In this document: positions 35,606-43,893 of the stretch, in pieces | How the letters are laid out: every line of letters starts with the position of its first letter | Numbering within the stretch: the stretch's first letter is position 1 | Assembly (NCBI RefSeq): GCF_020567525.1 | Contig: NZ_JAJCVI010000005.1 | Location: 310,001-374,000, forward strand | From: Halorubellus salinus | Lineage (GTDB): Archaea > Halobacteriota > Halobacteria > Halobacteriales > Natrialbaceae | Direction of reading: 5' to 3' | DNA: 64,000 bases | Notes under the pieces: generated by a model | Seen by the model: the letters and a program-made list of their open reading frames with translations, nothing else | What the model was told of the DNA's origin: nothing | Database searches by the model: none | Translations under genes and position numbers: made by a program

Positions 35606-37156
35606 ATGGTCGTGGCGCTCGGGGAGCTACGGACGCGCGTCGCGGTGTACGTCGCGGTCGTGGTGGTGCTGGCGGTCGCACTGGGATTCCAGGCGGTGAC
35701 CGCCGGCGGGACGACCACGGCGACGAGCGACGACGGTCGCTGGACGGCGACGGCACCGACCGATGCCGGGACGGCGACGACGGGCGGGAGTGGCGACGGC
35801 GGCGAGTCGATGGCGGCGCGCGACCGGTCGGGCGTGCTCGTGACCGTGCAGAGCTACGGCGGGTTCGGCGAGAACAACGGGCGTGCGGTCGTCGTCGAGG
35901 ACGGCGACGTCGTGTGGTCGTTCGCGCCCGAGGACTCGCGGGTGTTCGACGCGGAGATGCTCGAGAACGGGGCCGTGCTGGTGTCGTACGCGACGCACCT
36001 CCCGGCGAGCGAATGCCCGGACAGGACGCTCGAACACAAGCCCGACCGGTGCGTGCGGAACAACGTCGTCGAACTCGACTACGACACGAAGGACGTCGTG
36101 TGGTCGTACCGCTGGTACGACGCGTTCATCGGGCATCACGAGGTCCACGACGCCGACCGCCTGCCGAACGGCGAGACCGCGATAATCGACATGGGGAACG
36201 ACCGCGCGTTCGTCGTGAACGAGCGCAAGGACGTCGTGTGGAACTGGTCGGCGCGCGAGCACATCGGGCCGGGGAGCGACTTCTGGGAGACGTACGGCGG
36301 CCCGTCGGAGCCACGACCGGAGAGCGACTGGACGCACATGAACGACATCGACCAGCTCGCTGACGGCGACTTCTCGCTCTCGATACGGAACTTCGACGTC
36401 GTCCTGGAGGTGGACCGGTCGACGAAGGAGATAGAGCGCGTCGTCGGCGAGGTCCGCGAGAGCGGGACGGACGTCGAGGGCCGCGAGCCCATCCTCGACG
36501 ACCAGCACAACCCGATGTGGGTGTCCGGCGAGCACGTGCTCGTCGCGGACTCGGAGGCAGACCGCATCGTGGAGGTGAACGCGTCGACCCAGGAGGTCGT
36601 GTGGTCGTACGACGACGGCCTGCTGTGGCCGCGGGACGCGGACCGCCTCCCGAACGGGAACACGCTCGTGACGAACTCGCTCCGGTACGAGGTCGAGGAG
36701 GTGACGCCCGACGGCGAGGTCGTCTGGCGGTACCAGGTCGCGTGGAACGGGAAGCGCGGCATCCCCTACGAGGCCGACCGCGTGCAGCTCCCCGAGGAAC
36801 CGGACGGGATGCCGACGCTCGGCGATTCCGCGAGCGACGCGGCGACGGCGTCCGGGGCGTCGTCGACGGGGACGGCGACCCCCGAAGCGACCGCGGCGCC
36901 GTCCGAGACCGCCCCGCCGGAGGCGACCGGCGGCGGTTCGGGCGACGGAAGTGATACCGGCGAAAGCGCCGCAGGTGACGGCGGTGGCGGTGGTGGCGTC
37001 GTGGAGCGACTCGCCGGGTACGCGTACCTCTACCTCCCGTTCTGGGTTGGGCCGGGCGAGCTCGTGCTCATCGGTGGCGTCGTCGTCGTCGGTGTCGTCG
37101 CCGCGGTCGACGGCGTCGCGTTCGCGCTCGGACGACTCCGTGACGCGGTCGCGTGA
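35606..37156 (+). CDS. Arylsulfotransferase-like membrane-anchored beta-propeller
   Basis: 516 residues from ATG 35606; a GTG at 35594 is possible. An N-terminal membrane anchor (RVAVYVAVVVVLAVALGFQA) precedes a Thr/Gly-rich linker and a large six-bladed propeller typical of the arylsulfotransferase (ASST) family, with repeated blade motifs: HHEVHDADRLPNGETAIIDM, THMNDIDQLADGDFSLSIRN, WPRDADRLPNGNTLVTNS. A Ser/Thr/Glu linker (SDAATASGASSTGTATPEAT) and one C-terminal membrane helix (VLIGGVVVVGVVAAV) follow. The propeller would be outside the cell. True sulfotransferase activity is unproven for haloarchaeal members. Confidence 0.82.
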   Translation: MVVALGELRTRVAVYVAVVVVLAVALGFQAVTAGGTTTATSDDGRWTATAPTDAGTATTGGSGDGGESMAARDRSGVLVTVQSYGGFGENNGRAVVVEDGDVVWSFAPEDSRVFDAEMLENGAVLVSYATHLPASECPDRTLEHKPDRCVRNNVVELDYDTKDVVWSYRWYDAFIGHHEVHDADRLPNGETAIIDMGNDRAFVVNERKDVVWNWSAREHIGPGSDFWETYGGPSEPRPESDWTHMNDIDQLADGDFSLSIRNFDVVLEVDRSTKEIERVVGEVRESGTDVEGREPILDDQHNPMWVSGEHVLVADSEADRIVEVNASTQEVVWSYDDGLLWPRDADRLPNGNTLVTNSLRYEVEEVTPDGEVVWRYQVAWNGKRGIPYEADRVQLPEEPDGMPTLGDSASDAATASGASSTGTATPEATAAPSETAPPEATGGGSGDGSDTGESAAGDGGGGGGVVERLAGYAYLYLPFWVGPGELVLIGGVVVVGVVAAVDGVAFALGRLRDAVA

Positions 37157-37225
37157 GGAGACGGGTCGACGGCGTCGCGTTCGCGCTCGCGCTCGCGCGA
37201 CGCCGTGACGTGGTCGCTGGCGTCG

Positions 37226-38104
37226 TTAGCGCGATTCGAGGTCGCGTTCGAGCGCGCGGAGGCGCTCGATGCGGTTCTCCGTACTGGGGTGCGTGCGGAA
37301 GAGGCTCCCGACGAACCCCTTCTTGATGGGGATGATGAAGAACGCGTTCATCTCCGATTGTTCGCGGGCGTCCTCGGTCGGAATCTTGTCCATGCGACCG
37401 CTGATCTTCATGAGTGCGGACGCGAGCGCGCTCGGTTTCCCCGTGATGGCGGCGCCGCCGCGGTCGGCGGCGTACTCGCGGTACCGCGAGAGCAACCTGA
37501 TGAGGAGGAAGCTCACGATCCAGACGACGAGGGAGACGAGGATGGCGACGACGACGCCACCGCCTCCGTTCCGGTTCCGGCCGCCGCCGAAGAACGCGCC
37601 CCAGCGGACGATGAGGAACGCGAGGCTGGAGAGGAAGGAGGCGACGGTGATGACGAGGACGTCGCGGTTCTTGATGTGCGCGAGTTCGTGCGCGATGACG
37701 CCGTCGAGCTCGTCCTGGTCGAGGGTGTCCATGAGGCCGCGCGTGACGCAGACGGTCGCGTTCTTCCGGTTCCGGCCGGTCGCGAACGCGTTCGGGACCT
37801 GCGTGTCCGCGACCGCGACGGTCGGCATCGGGAGGTCGGCTTGCTGGCTGAGGCGCTGCACGGCCGCGTGGAGTTCCGGGTACTCCTCGCGGGAGACCTT
37901 CTTTGCGCCCATCCCGTAGAGCGCGATGCGGTCGCTGAAGTAGTACTGTGCGATCATGAACGCGCCCAGGCCGATGGCGATGATCCACCAGCGGGTGCCG
38001 AGTGCGACGGTGAGACCGGCGGCGAACACGAGGTAGACTGCGAACAGGAGGAACATGGTGATGCCCATGCGCGTCCGGAGTCCCCAGTCCGTCTTCCACT
38101 GCAT
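37226..38104 (-). CDS. htpX: HtpX-like membrane zinc metalloprotease
   Basis: 292 residues from ATG 38104 (MQWKTDWGLRTRMGITMFLL). Two N-terminal membrane helices, the HELAH zinc site at 139-143, two further helices, and the glutamate ligand in RYREYAADRGGA. HtpX is an M48 protease that degrades misfolded membrane proteins. The start at 38104 matches family N-termini; the ATG at 38158 would add 18 basic residues. Divergent from the gene at 38224. Confidence 0.94.
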   Translation of the reverse strand: MQWKTDWGLRTRMGITMFLLFAVYLVFAAGLTVALGTRWWIIAIGLGAFMIAQYYFSDRIALYGMGAKKVSREEYPELHAAVQRLSQQADLPMPTVAVADTQVPNAFATGRNRKNATVCVTRGLMDTLDQDELDGVIAHELAHIKNRDVLVITVASFLSSLAFLIVRWGAFFGGGRNRNGGGGVVVAILVSLVVWIVSFLLIRLLSRYREYAADRGGAAITGKPSALASALMKISGRMDKIPTEDAREQSEMNAFFIIPIKKGFVGSLFRTHPSTENRIERLRALERDLESR

Positions 38105-38223
38105 GCGTTCACGTAGGCGTCGAACGGGGATAAATCCGGGTATGGCTCGCTTGGGCACGGATCGATGCGCGCCGGGTGGCGAAGCAACAAGGTTTACGTC
38201 GTGCTCGTGCGTTGACGTAACGA

Positions 38224-38688
38224 ATGTCCACCCGCGAGGCTGGACTCCTCGAGTCGGGCATCACGCTCGTCACCGCGGTCGTCGTCGGCGCCGTCAGCGG
38301 CATCACGGTCGTCGCGGCACCGCCCGCGCTCACCGAACTCGTGGTGCTGGCGAGCGACCTCGCGGGGACGTTCTACGCGGGCGTCCTCCTCGGGACGATG
38401 CTCGGGCTCTTCCTCGCGGGCTTCACCGCGTTCCTCACGTATCGCGTCTACCGACTCCAGCAGGTGACGACCGGCGAGGTCGCCAGCGACATCGGGCCCG
38501 GGTTCGCGCCCACGGCCGCACCCGAGGTGACGTACTCGGGCGCGAGCGACCCGCCGTGGTTCGACATGTACCTCGTCGGCGTCGTCGTGGCGCTCGTCGT
38601 CGCGGTCGTCACGCCCGTCGTGTACGGCCCGCTCGCCGGTGGCGTGGTGGGTGCGCTCGCGAGCGCACGGCTGTTCGGCGGGCTCTGA
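38224..38688 (+). CDS. Hypothetical membrane protein
   Basis: 154 residues with hydrophobic segments GITLVTAVVVGAVSGITVVA, FYAGVLLGTMLGLFLAGFTA and MYLVGVVVALVVAVVTPVVY. The region between the second and third (YRVYRLQQVTTGEVASD) is polar. No family recognised. A TTTACG box about 30 bp upstream suggests its own promoter. Confidence 0.75.
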   Translation: MSTREAGLLESGITLVTAVVVGAVSGITVVAAPPALTELVVLASDLAGTFYAGVLLGTMLGLFLAGFTAFLTYRVYRLQQVTTGEVASDIGPGFAPTAAPEVTYSGASDPPWFDMYLVGVVVALVVAVVTPVVYGPLAGGVVGALASARLFGGL

Positions 38689-38718
38689 GCGGACTCGCAG
38701 ACTCCCGCGAGCACGTGA

Positions 38719-38730
38719 CGACAATTTAAA
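38719..38730 (+). promoter_or_regulatory. Candidate TATA box of the hel308-cgi121 operon
   Basis: CAATTTAAACC at about 38720-38730 lies about 27-37 bp before the ATG at 38757; a GGGGGAGG purine run between them could serve as ribosome-binding sequence. Confidence 0.4.
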
Positions 38731-38756
38731 CCGGGGGAGGCGCCAACCGGAGTGTG

Positions 38757-41042
38757 ATGAAGGTCGCCGACGTGGAGAACGTTCCCGATGCCTTCCGCGA
38801 GCAACTGCACGACGACGGCATCGAGGAGCTGTACCCGCCTCAGGCCGCGGCGGTGGAGGCGGGCGTCACGCGCGGCGAGAACGTGGTGGCGAGCGTGCCG
38901 ACGGCGAGCGGGAAGACGCTCGTCGCGCAGCTCGCGATGCTATCCAAAGTCGCCGAGGGCGGGACGGCGCTGTACATCGTGCCGCTGCGGGCGCTCGCGA
39001 GCGAGAAGGCCGAGGAGTTCCGTGCGTTCGAGGCCTTCGGCGTCGACGTCGGGGTGTCGACGGGGAACTACGAGGGGACGAGCGAGTGGCTCGCGGAGAA
39101 GGACGTCGTGGTGGCGACGAGCGAGAAGGTGGACTCGCTCGTGCGGAACAACGCGTCGTGGCTCGGGAACGTCTCCTGCGTGGTCGCGGACGAGGTGCAC
39201 CTGGTCGACGACCGCGAGCGCGGGCCGACGCTGGAGGTGACGCTCGCGAAGCTCCGGCAGTTGACGAGCGACCTCCAGGTCGTCGCGCTGTCGGCGACGG
39301 TCGGGAACGCCGAGGTCGTCGCGGAGTGGCTGGACGCCGAACTCGTCGACTCGGACTGGCGCCCCATCGAGTTGAAGAAGGGCGTGCACTACGGGTCGGC
39401 GCTGCACTTCGAGGACGACTCGCAGGTCGAGGTCCGCCCGAGGAGCGGCGAGAAACCCGAGGCGGCGCTCGTCCGGGACGCCCTCGAGGACGGTGGGTCG
39501 TCGCTCGTGTTCGTGAACTCGCGGCGGAACGCCGAGGCCGCCGCGCGCAGGCTCGGCGAGACCGTCAGGCCGTTCCTCACGGACGACGAGGCGGCGCGCT
39601 GCGAGGAACTGGCGGCGGAGATACGGGACGTGAGCGACACGGAGACGAGCGACGACCTCGCGGACGCGGTCGCGAACGGGGCCGCGTTCCACCACGCTGG
39701 ATTGGCGAGCGAGCACCGGAGCATCGTCGAGGACGCGTTCCGCGACCGCACGCTGAAGGCCGTGAGCGCGACGCCGACGCTCGCGGCGGGCGTGAACACG
39801 CCGGCGCGCCGCGTCGTCGTCCGCGACTGGCAGCGCTACACGGGCAGCGGGATGGAGCCCTTGCCCGTGCTGGAGGTCCACCAGATGATGGGGCGCGCGG
39901 GACGCCCCGGCCTGGACCCCTACGGCGAGGCGGTGCTGCTCGCGAAGAGCCACGAGGACCTCGACGTCCTGTTCGAGGACTACGTCCGCGCCGACCCCGA
40001 GAAGTTGCGCTCGAAGCTCGTCGCCGAACCGGCGCTTCGGATGCACGTGCTGTCGACGGTCGCGAGCGGGTTCGCGCGCTCGCGGACCGCGCTCGTCGAG
40101 TTCCTCCGGGAGACCCTGTACGCGGTCCAGGAGGAGGACCCCCAGCGCCTCGAGTCGCTGCTCGACGACGTCATCCGGTACTTAGAGCAGAACGACTTCG
40201 TGACCCGGGACGGCGACGAGCTCGCGGCGACCGGGCTCGGGCACACGGTCAGTCGGCTCTACCTCGACCCGATGAGTGCCGCGGCAATCGTCGACGGCCT
40301 GAAGGCTGCCGACGGGAAGCCGTCCGCGCTCGGCCTCTACCAGCTGGTCTCTCGCACCCCGGACATGTACCAGCTCTACCTGAAGTCGGGGGACCGCGAG
40401 CAGTACACGGAGGAGTTCTACGAGCGCGAGCAGGAGTTCCTCGGCGCGGCGCCCAGCGAGTTCGAGGACGCGCGCTTCGAGGACTGGCTGAGTGCGTTGA
40501 AGACCGCGCGCCTCATGGAGGACTGGGCGAGCGAGCTCGACGAGGACACCATCACGACGCGGTACGGCGTCGGCCCGGGGGACGTCCGCGGGAAGACCGA
40601 GACCGCGGAGTGGCTCTTGGGTGCGGCGGAGTCGCTCGCGACCGAACTGGACCTCGGCGGGGACGTCGTCGTCGGCGTCCGCGAGGCCAGGAAGCGCGTG
40701 CAGGACGGCGTCAAGGAGGAACTACTGGACCTCGTGGGCGTCCGCGAGGTCGGTCGGAAGCGCGCTCGCCGGCTGTTCGACGCCGGTATCGAGACGCGCG
40801 CGGACCTGCGGGAGGCGCCGAAGGCGACGGTGCTCGCTGCGCTCGGCGGGAAGGAGAAGACCGCCGAGACGATCCTGGAGAACGCGGGCCGGCAGGACGC
40901 GTCGATGGCAGACGTCAGCGTCGACGACGCGCCCGAGGAGGTCGCTGCCGCCGCGGCCAGCAGTGGCGGGAGCGGTGGGAGCGCGAGCGGCGACGGGGAC
41001 GACGGTGACGACGACCAACAGGCGAGCCTGGGTGACTTCTGA
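38757..41042 (+). CDS. hel308: ATP-dependent DNA helicase Hel308
   Basis: 761 residues from ATG 38757 (GTG 38754 adds one). Motif I VPTASGKT at 47-54, motif II DEVH at 145-148, SATVGN, and [12 protein letters not shown] (motif VI). The ratchet domain and the HhH autoinhibitory domain ([20 protein letters not shown]) are present. Hel308 is a 3'-5' superfamily 2 helicase that unwinds lagging-strand forks and D-loops at stalled forks. The last eight residues, QQASLGDF, fit an archaeal PCNA-interacting peptide. Overlap TGATG with cgi121 implies coupled translation. Confidence 0.95.
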   Translation: MKVADVENVPDAFREQLHDDGIEELYPPQAAAVEAGVTRGENVVASVPTASGKTLVAQLAMLSKVAEGGTALYIVPLRALASEKAEEFRAFEAFGVDVGVSTGNYEGTSEWLAEKDVVVATSEKVDSLVRNNASWLGNVSCVVADEVHLVDDRERGPTLEVTLAKLRQLTSDLQVVALSATVGNAEVVAEWLDAELVDSDWRPIELKKGVHYGSALHFEDDSQVEVRPRSGEKPEAALVRDALEDGGSSLVFVNSRRNAEAAARRLGETVRPFLTDDEAARCEELAAEIRDVSDTETSDDLADAVANGAAFHHAGLASEHRSIVEDAFRDRTLKAVSATPTLAAGVNTPARRVVVRDWQRYTGSGMEPLPVLEVHQMMGRAGRPGLDPYGEAVLLAKSHEDLDVLFEDYVRADPEKLRSKLVAEPALRMHVLSTVASGFARSRTALVEFLRETLYAVQEEDPQRLESLLDDVIRYLEQNDFVTRDGDELAATGLGHTVSRLYLDPMSAAAIVDGLKAADGKPSALGLYQLVSRTPDMYQLYLKSGDREQYTEEFYEREQEFLGAAPSEFEDARFEDWLSALKTARLMEDWASELDEDTITTRYGVGPGDVRGKTETAEWLLGAAESLATELDLGGDVVVGVREARKRVQDGVKEELLDLVGVREVGRKRARRLFDAGIETRADLREAPKATVLAALGGKEKTAETILENAGRQDASMADVSVDDAPEEVAAAAASSGGSGGSASGDGDDGDDDQQASLGDF

Positions 41043-41605
41043 TGCGGGTACTCGAAGGGACTGCGGCAGTCGACGACCTCGACGCGTTCGTCGCGGCGCT
41101 CGGCGACGTCGGCGACGCGCACGACTGCGTGGTCCAGGCGTTCGACGCGCGGTACGTCGCCGACCGCGAGCACCTCGCGACCGCACTCCGGTACGCCGCC
41201 CGCGCGCACCGACGCGGGGACGCCATCGCGCGCGACCCGGCGGTCGAGACGCTCCTGTACGCCGCCGGCCGCCGCCAGATCGACCGCGCGCTCGAGATGG
41301 GCGTCGACGAGGGCGTGCACGACGTCGCGGTCGTCGTCGCGAGCGACTTCCCCGAGGACCCGACGACCGAGAGCGACGCCGAACGCTACTGCGCGAGCGC
41401 GGTGACCGACCTGCTCGACGTCGTCGTCGACCGCAACGCCGGGAACGGGGACGACGACGCGACCGACGGCGTCGGGTTCGCGGCGACCGACCCCGGTCGC
41501 GTCCGCGAGTTCTTCGACGTCGGCGACGCCGAACTGGCGGCGACCGACGCCACGCTCGCGGCCCTGGTGCGCGAACGCGTCGTCCTGCTCTCCATCGACC
41601 ACTGA
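41042..41605 (+). CDS. cgi121: KEOPS complex subunit Cgi121
   Basis: 187 residues whose ATG overlaps the hel308 stop by one base. The pattern VQAFDARYVADREHLATALR, then RARDPAVETLLYAAGRRQID-like RQI motif (LLYAAGRRQIDRALEMGV) is diagnostic for Cgi121/TPRKB, which binds tRNA and Bud32 in the complex that makes t6A37. An acidic insert (DRNAGNGDDDATDGVG) breaks the C-terminal third. The hel308-cgi121 pair is a conserved haloarchaeal arrangement. Confidence 0.9.
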   Translation: MRVLEGTAAVDDLDAFVAALGDVGDAHDCVVQAFDARYVADREHLATALRYAARAHRRGDAIARDPAVETLLYAAGRRQIDRALEMGVDEGVHDVAVVVASDFPEDPTTESDAERYCASAVTDLLDVVVDRNAGNGDDDATDGVGFAATDPGRVREFFDVGDAELAATDATLAALVRERVVLLSIDH

Positions 41606-41678
41606 CCGCGCGGCCGACCCACTGGTCGTCCGTGCGAACCGGCGTAACGCTCAATCCCTCGCGCCCGAACGAACCCGT

Positions 41679-43097
41679 ATGGGCGCGCACCTCGAGGACT
41701 CCCTGGACATCGGGTCGGTGACGGTCCCGAACCGCCTGTATCGCGCGCCGCTGCTCGAGTGCGCCGGGAACGGCCCGGACGCCGTCGACACGCTCGTCGC
41801 GGACCTGGAACCGGCCGCCGCGAGCGGCGTCGGCCTCGTCTTCCAGGGTGCGACCATCGTCCGCGAATCCGGCGGGTGTGCCGCGCCCGGGATGACCCGC
41901 GTCCACGACGACGACTTCGTCTCCCGGCTCTCGCGGCTCACCGACGCCATCCACGACCACGGCGGGAAGATCTTCGTGCAACTGGAGCACGGCGGCCTCC
42001 GGTCGATGGAGACCTGGCACGCCGGCTACCGCCGCGACCACCCCGACCAGACCCAGCTCGCGGTCTCGCGGCCGCCTTGGCAGTTGCGCGCGCTCGACCG
42101 CGTCGGGTTCCTCGACTACGACCCGCACGTGATGACGACCGCGGAGGTCGACGAGCTCGCCGCGGACTTCGGGCGGGCCGCCCGGCGCTGTGTGGGCGCG
42201 GGCTACGACGGCATCCACCTCGCCGGCGCGAACATGGGCCTGCTCCACCAGTTCGCGACGCCGTTCTACAACCGCCGGGACGACCGCTACGGCGACCGCT
42301 CCGCGTTCTTCGAGCGGGTGCTCGACGAGATACGCGACCGCGCCGGGTCGGTCCCCGTCGTGACGAAGGTGCCCGCGGAGACGCCCGCCCCGAGGATCGT
42401 CCGCCGGCACCTCGACCTCGAGGACGGCGTCGACCTCGCCGTCCGCCTCGCGGAGTACGGCTACGACGCCGTCGTCCCCGTCCAGACGAACGTCTTCTGG
42501 GACATGAGCATCGTCCGTGGCGCGTACCCGAAGCGCGCGTGGACCGACGAGTCGCTCCAGGACGCGTACGCCGAGGCGTTCGGGAGCCGGTGGCGTGCCC
42601 TGGGGGTCCGCGCACTCAACCGCCTGCAGGCTCGCCGCATGGACTTCGACGCGCCCTGGAACGCCGCGTTCTGCCGGCGCGTCCGCGACCGCGTGGACGT
42701 CCCCGTCCTCTGCGAAGGCGGCGTCCGCGAACGCGCTGAGATGGACCGCCTGCTCGGGGCGGCCGTCGACGACGCAGCCTCCGCCCGCGGCGACCGCGCG
42801 CCGGCCGCCGACGCCGTCGGCCTCGCACGCCCGTTCTACGCCGAACCCCGCCTCGGCGCACGCCTCCTCGACGACCACGGCCGCGACCACGTCACCCCGG
42901 CGACCCGCGTCGTCTGCGAGTCCTGCAACAACTGCACCGTCCCCCAGGCCACCGGCGCACCCGGCATCTGTCGAACGCCGAGCGTCCTCCGCGAACGCGG
43001 CCGCCTTGAGCAACGCGGCGCGTACGACCCTGACGACGAAAGCCCGAAACCACCCGAAACCGGCAAGCGAGACGCCGACGGGCCGACAGACCAATAA
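41679..43097 (+). CDS. Old Yellow Enzyme-family NADH:flavin oxidoreductase
   Basis: 472 residues, TIM barrel with FMN. N-terminal VTVPNRLYRAPLLECAG, then VQLEHGGLRSMETW, YDGIHLAGANMGLLHQFATP, FYNRRDDRYGD and FLARPF-like VGLARPFYAEPRLGARLL phosphate-binding end. A C-terminal cysteine cluster (CESCNNCTVPQATGAPGICR) is of the kind that ligates a 4Fe-4S centre in the 2,4-dienoyl-CoA reductase/TMADH subgroup, but the flavodoxin/NAD domain of that group is absent. It probably reduces activated enones or enoyl thioesters. Substrate unknown. Confidence 0.88.
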   Translation: MGAHLEDSLDIGSVTVPNRLYRAPLLECAGNGPDAVDTLVADLEPAAASGVGLVFQGATIVRESGGCAAPGMTRVHDDDFVSRLSRLTDAIHDHGGKIFVQLEHGGLRSMETWHAGYRRDHPDQTQLAVSRPPWQLRALDRVGFLDYDPHVMTTAEVDELAADFGRAARRCVGAGYDGIHLAGANMGLLHQFATPFYNRRDDRYGDRSAFFERVLDEIRDRAGSVPVVTKVPAETPAPRIVRRHLDLEDGVDLAVRLAEYGYDAVVPVQTNVFWDMSIVRGAYPKRAWTDESLQDAYAEAFGSRWRALGVRALNRLQARRMDFDAPWNAAFCRRVRDRVDVPVLCEGGVRERAEMDRLLGAAVDDAASARGDRAPAADAVGLARPFYAEPRLGARLLDDHGRDHVTPATRVVCESCNNCTVPQATGAPGICRTPSVLRERGRLEQRGAYDPDDESPKPPETGKRDADGPTDQ

Positions 43098-43159
43098 CCC
43101 TCCACCCCAAAATTCCAAGGTACTTGTCACCGTCCAACAGGGGGTGGCGTGACACACAT

Positions 43160-43312
43160 ATGCCGCAATGTAACGTCTGCATGGCCGACGTCGACGAGAA
43201 AGAAGACACCCACATCGAGGTCGTCAAACCGATGGAGTACAAGGGCGAGACCCAGCAGATACGCCACTACTACTGCTCGGTCGCCTGCCTCATGGAACAC
43301 GCCCAGGACTGA
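43160..43312 (+). CDS. Mini zinc-finger protein (50 residues)
   Basis: Starts MPQCNVCMADVDEKEDTHIE at 43160. Two cysteine pairs (CNVC, and CSVAC followed by MEH) fit a TRASH/YHS-like treble-clef zinc finger. Many haloarchaea have such single-domain proteins; roles in swarming and biofilm formation have been shown for some. The ATG at 43160 is preferred over one at 43124. Confidence 0.82.
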   Translation: MPQCNVCMADVDEKEDTHIEVVKPMEYKGETQQIRHYYCSVACLMEHAQD

Positions 43313-43331
43313 CCGCGCCGACCACGCGCAG

Positions 43332-43352
43332 ACCCCTTCGTTTCCACTGGAG
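43332..43352 (-). promoter_or_regulatory. ORB-like origin recognition box
   Basis: A 21-bp element, minus-strand form CTCCAGTGGAAACGAAGGGG plus T, is a full match to the haloarchaeal ORB pattern, lying in the gap between the mini zinc-finger gene and tRNA-Gln, 13.4 kb from the origin core. Confidence 0.55.
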
Positions 43353-43395
43353 AATCACACGAAGGCGTAACGGTCGATGGCGAAATCGGAGAAGT

Positions 43396-43467
43396 AGTTC
43401 CACCAGGATTCGAACCTGGGTCGTTGCCCCCAGAAGGCAACAGGATTGGCCGCTACCCCATGGAACT
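43396..43467 (-). tRNA. tRNA-Gln (anticodon CTG)
   Basis: 72 nt on the minus strand. Acceptor stem AGTTCCA / TGGAACT (7 bp), D arm with GGGGTAGCGGCCAATCC, anticodon stem TTGCC / GGCAA with loop TTCTGGG (anticodon CTG at plus-strand 43431-43433), and T arm ACCCAGGTTCGAATCCTGGT. No intron; CCA is not encoded. A TATA-like AAATATCC lies about 60-70 bp upstream. Confidence 0.96.
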
Positions 43468-43893
43468 TATCTGACACGTCTCCCGGGTGTCGGCTCGCCG
43501 GAATCCAGCAGATAGTACCGGCCTTGGATATTTGAGTGTTGCGAATCGAACGAGGTACGCCATCCGGTACCGGGTCACCGGCGCGTCCTCCGCGAGCGTC
43601 CCAACCACGCCAGACTCCGATGCTATCGATCGGTGTCCGCATGAACGACGCCCGCATCTCGGTCGTTCAGGCTCGCTCGATGTCGACGCCATCGAGAGTG
43701 AACGGGTCGTCGAGCGTACCGGATGCCCGCGGGCAATGCAGTACGCTTCATGGGGTGACGACGAAACCTCCGCGAGTCCCCGGTTCGTGGTCGCTTGAAC
43801 TCCCGAGACTGTGTTGACATCATTAGTAATTCGTATCGGTAGTTACTGATGATATAACGATTTTTGGGGCAGGGATTTGAACGGCCAGATGCT
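43468..43893. other. Intergenic region, 426 bp
   Basis: Less G+C-rich than the surroundings and without a credible gene. It holds the tRNA-Gln promoter at its left end, the 5'-nucleotidase promoter (TATA at 43849-43858) at its right end, and at 43867-43881 a GGGGCAGGGATTTGAAC string resembling the reverse complement of a tRNA T-loop and 3' acceptor half. Confidence 0.6.
43849..43858 (+). promoter_or_regulatory. Candidate TATA box of the 5'-nucleotidase gene
   Basis: TGATATAACG upstream of the GTG start at 43894; a start about 25 bp downstream leaves a leader of about 15 nt. Confidence 0.4.

Noticed and set aside
43864-43893. Starting the 5'-nucleotidase at the TTG at 43864
   Set aside because: It would start within the tRNA-like string and place ten charged residues before the signal peptide; the GTG at 43894 fits the TATA spacing and signal peptide better.
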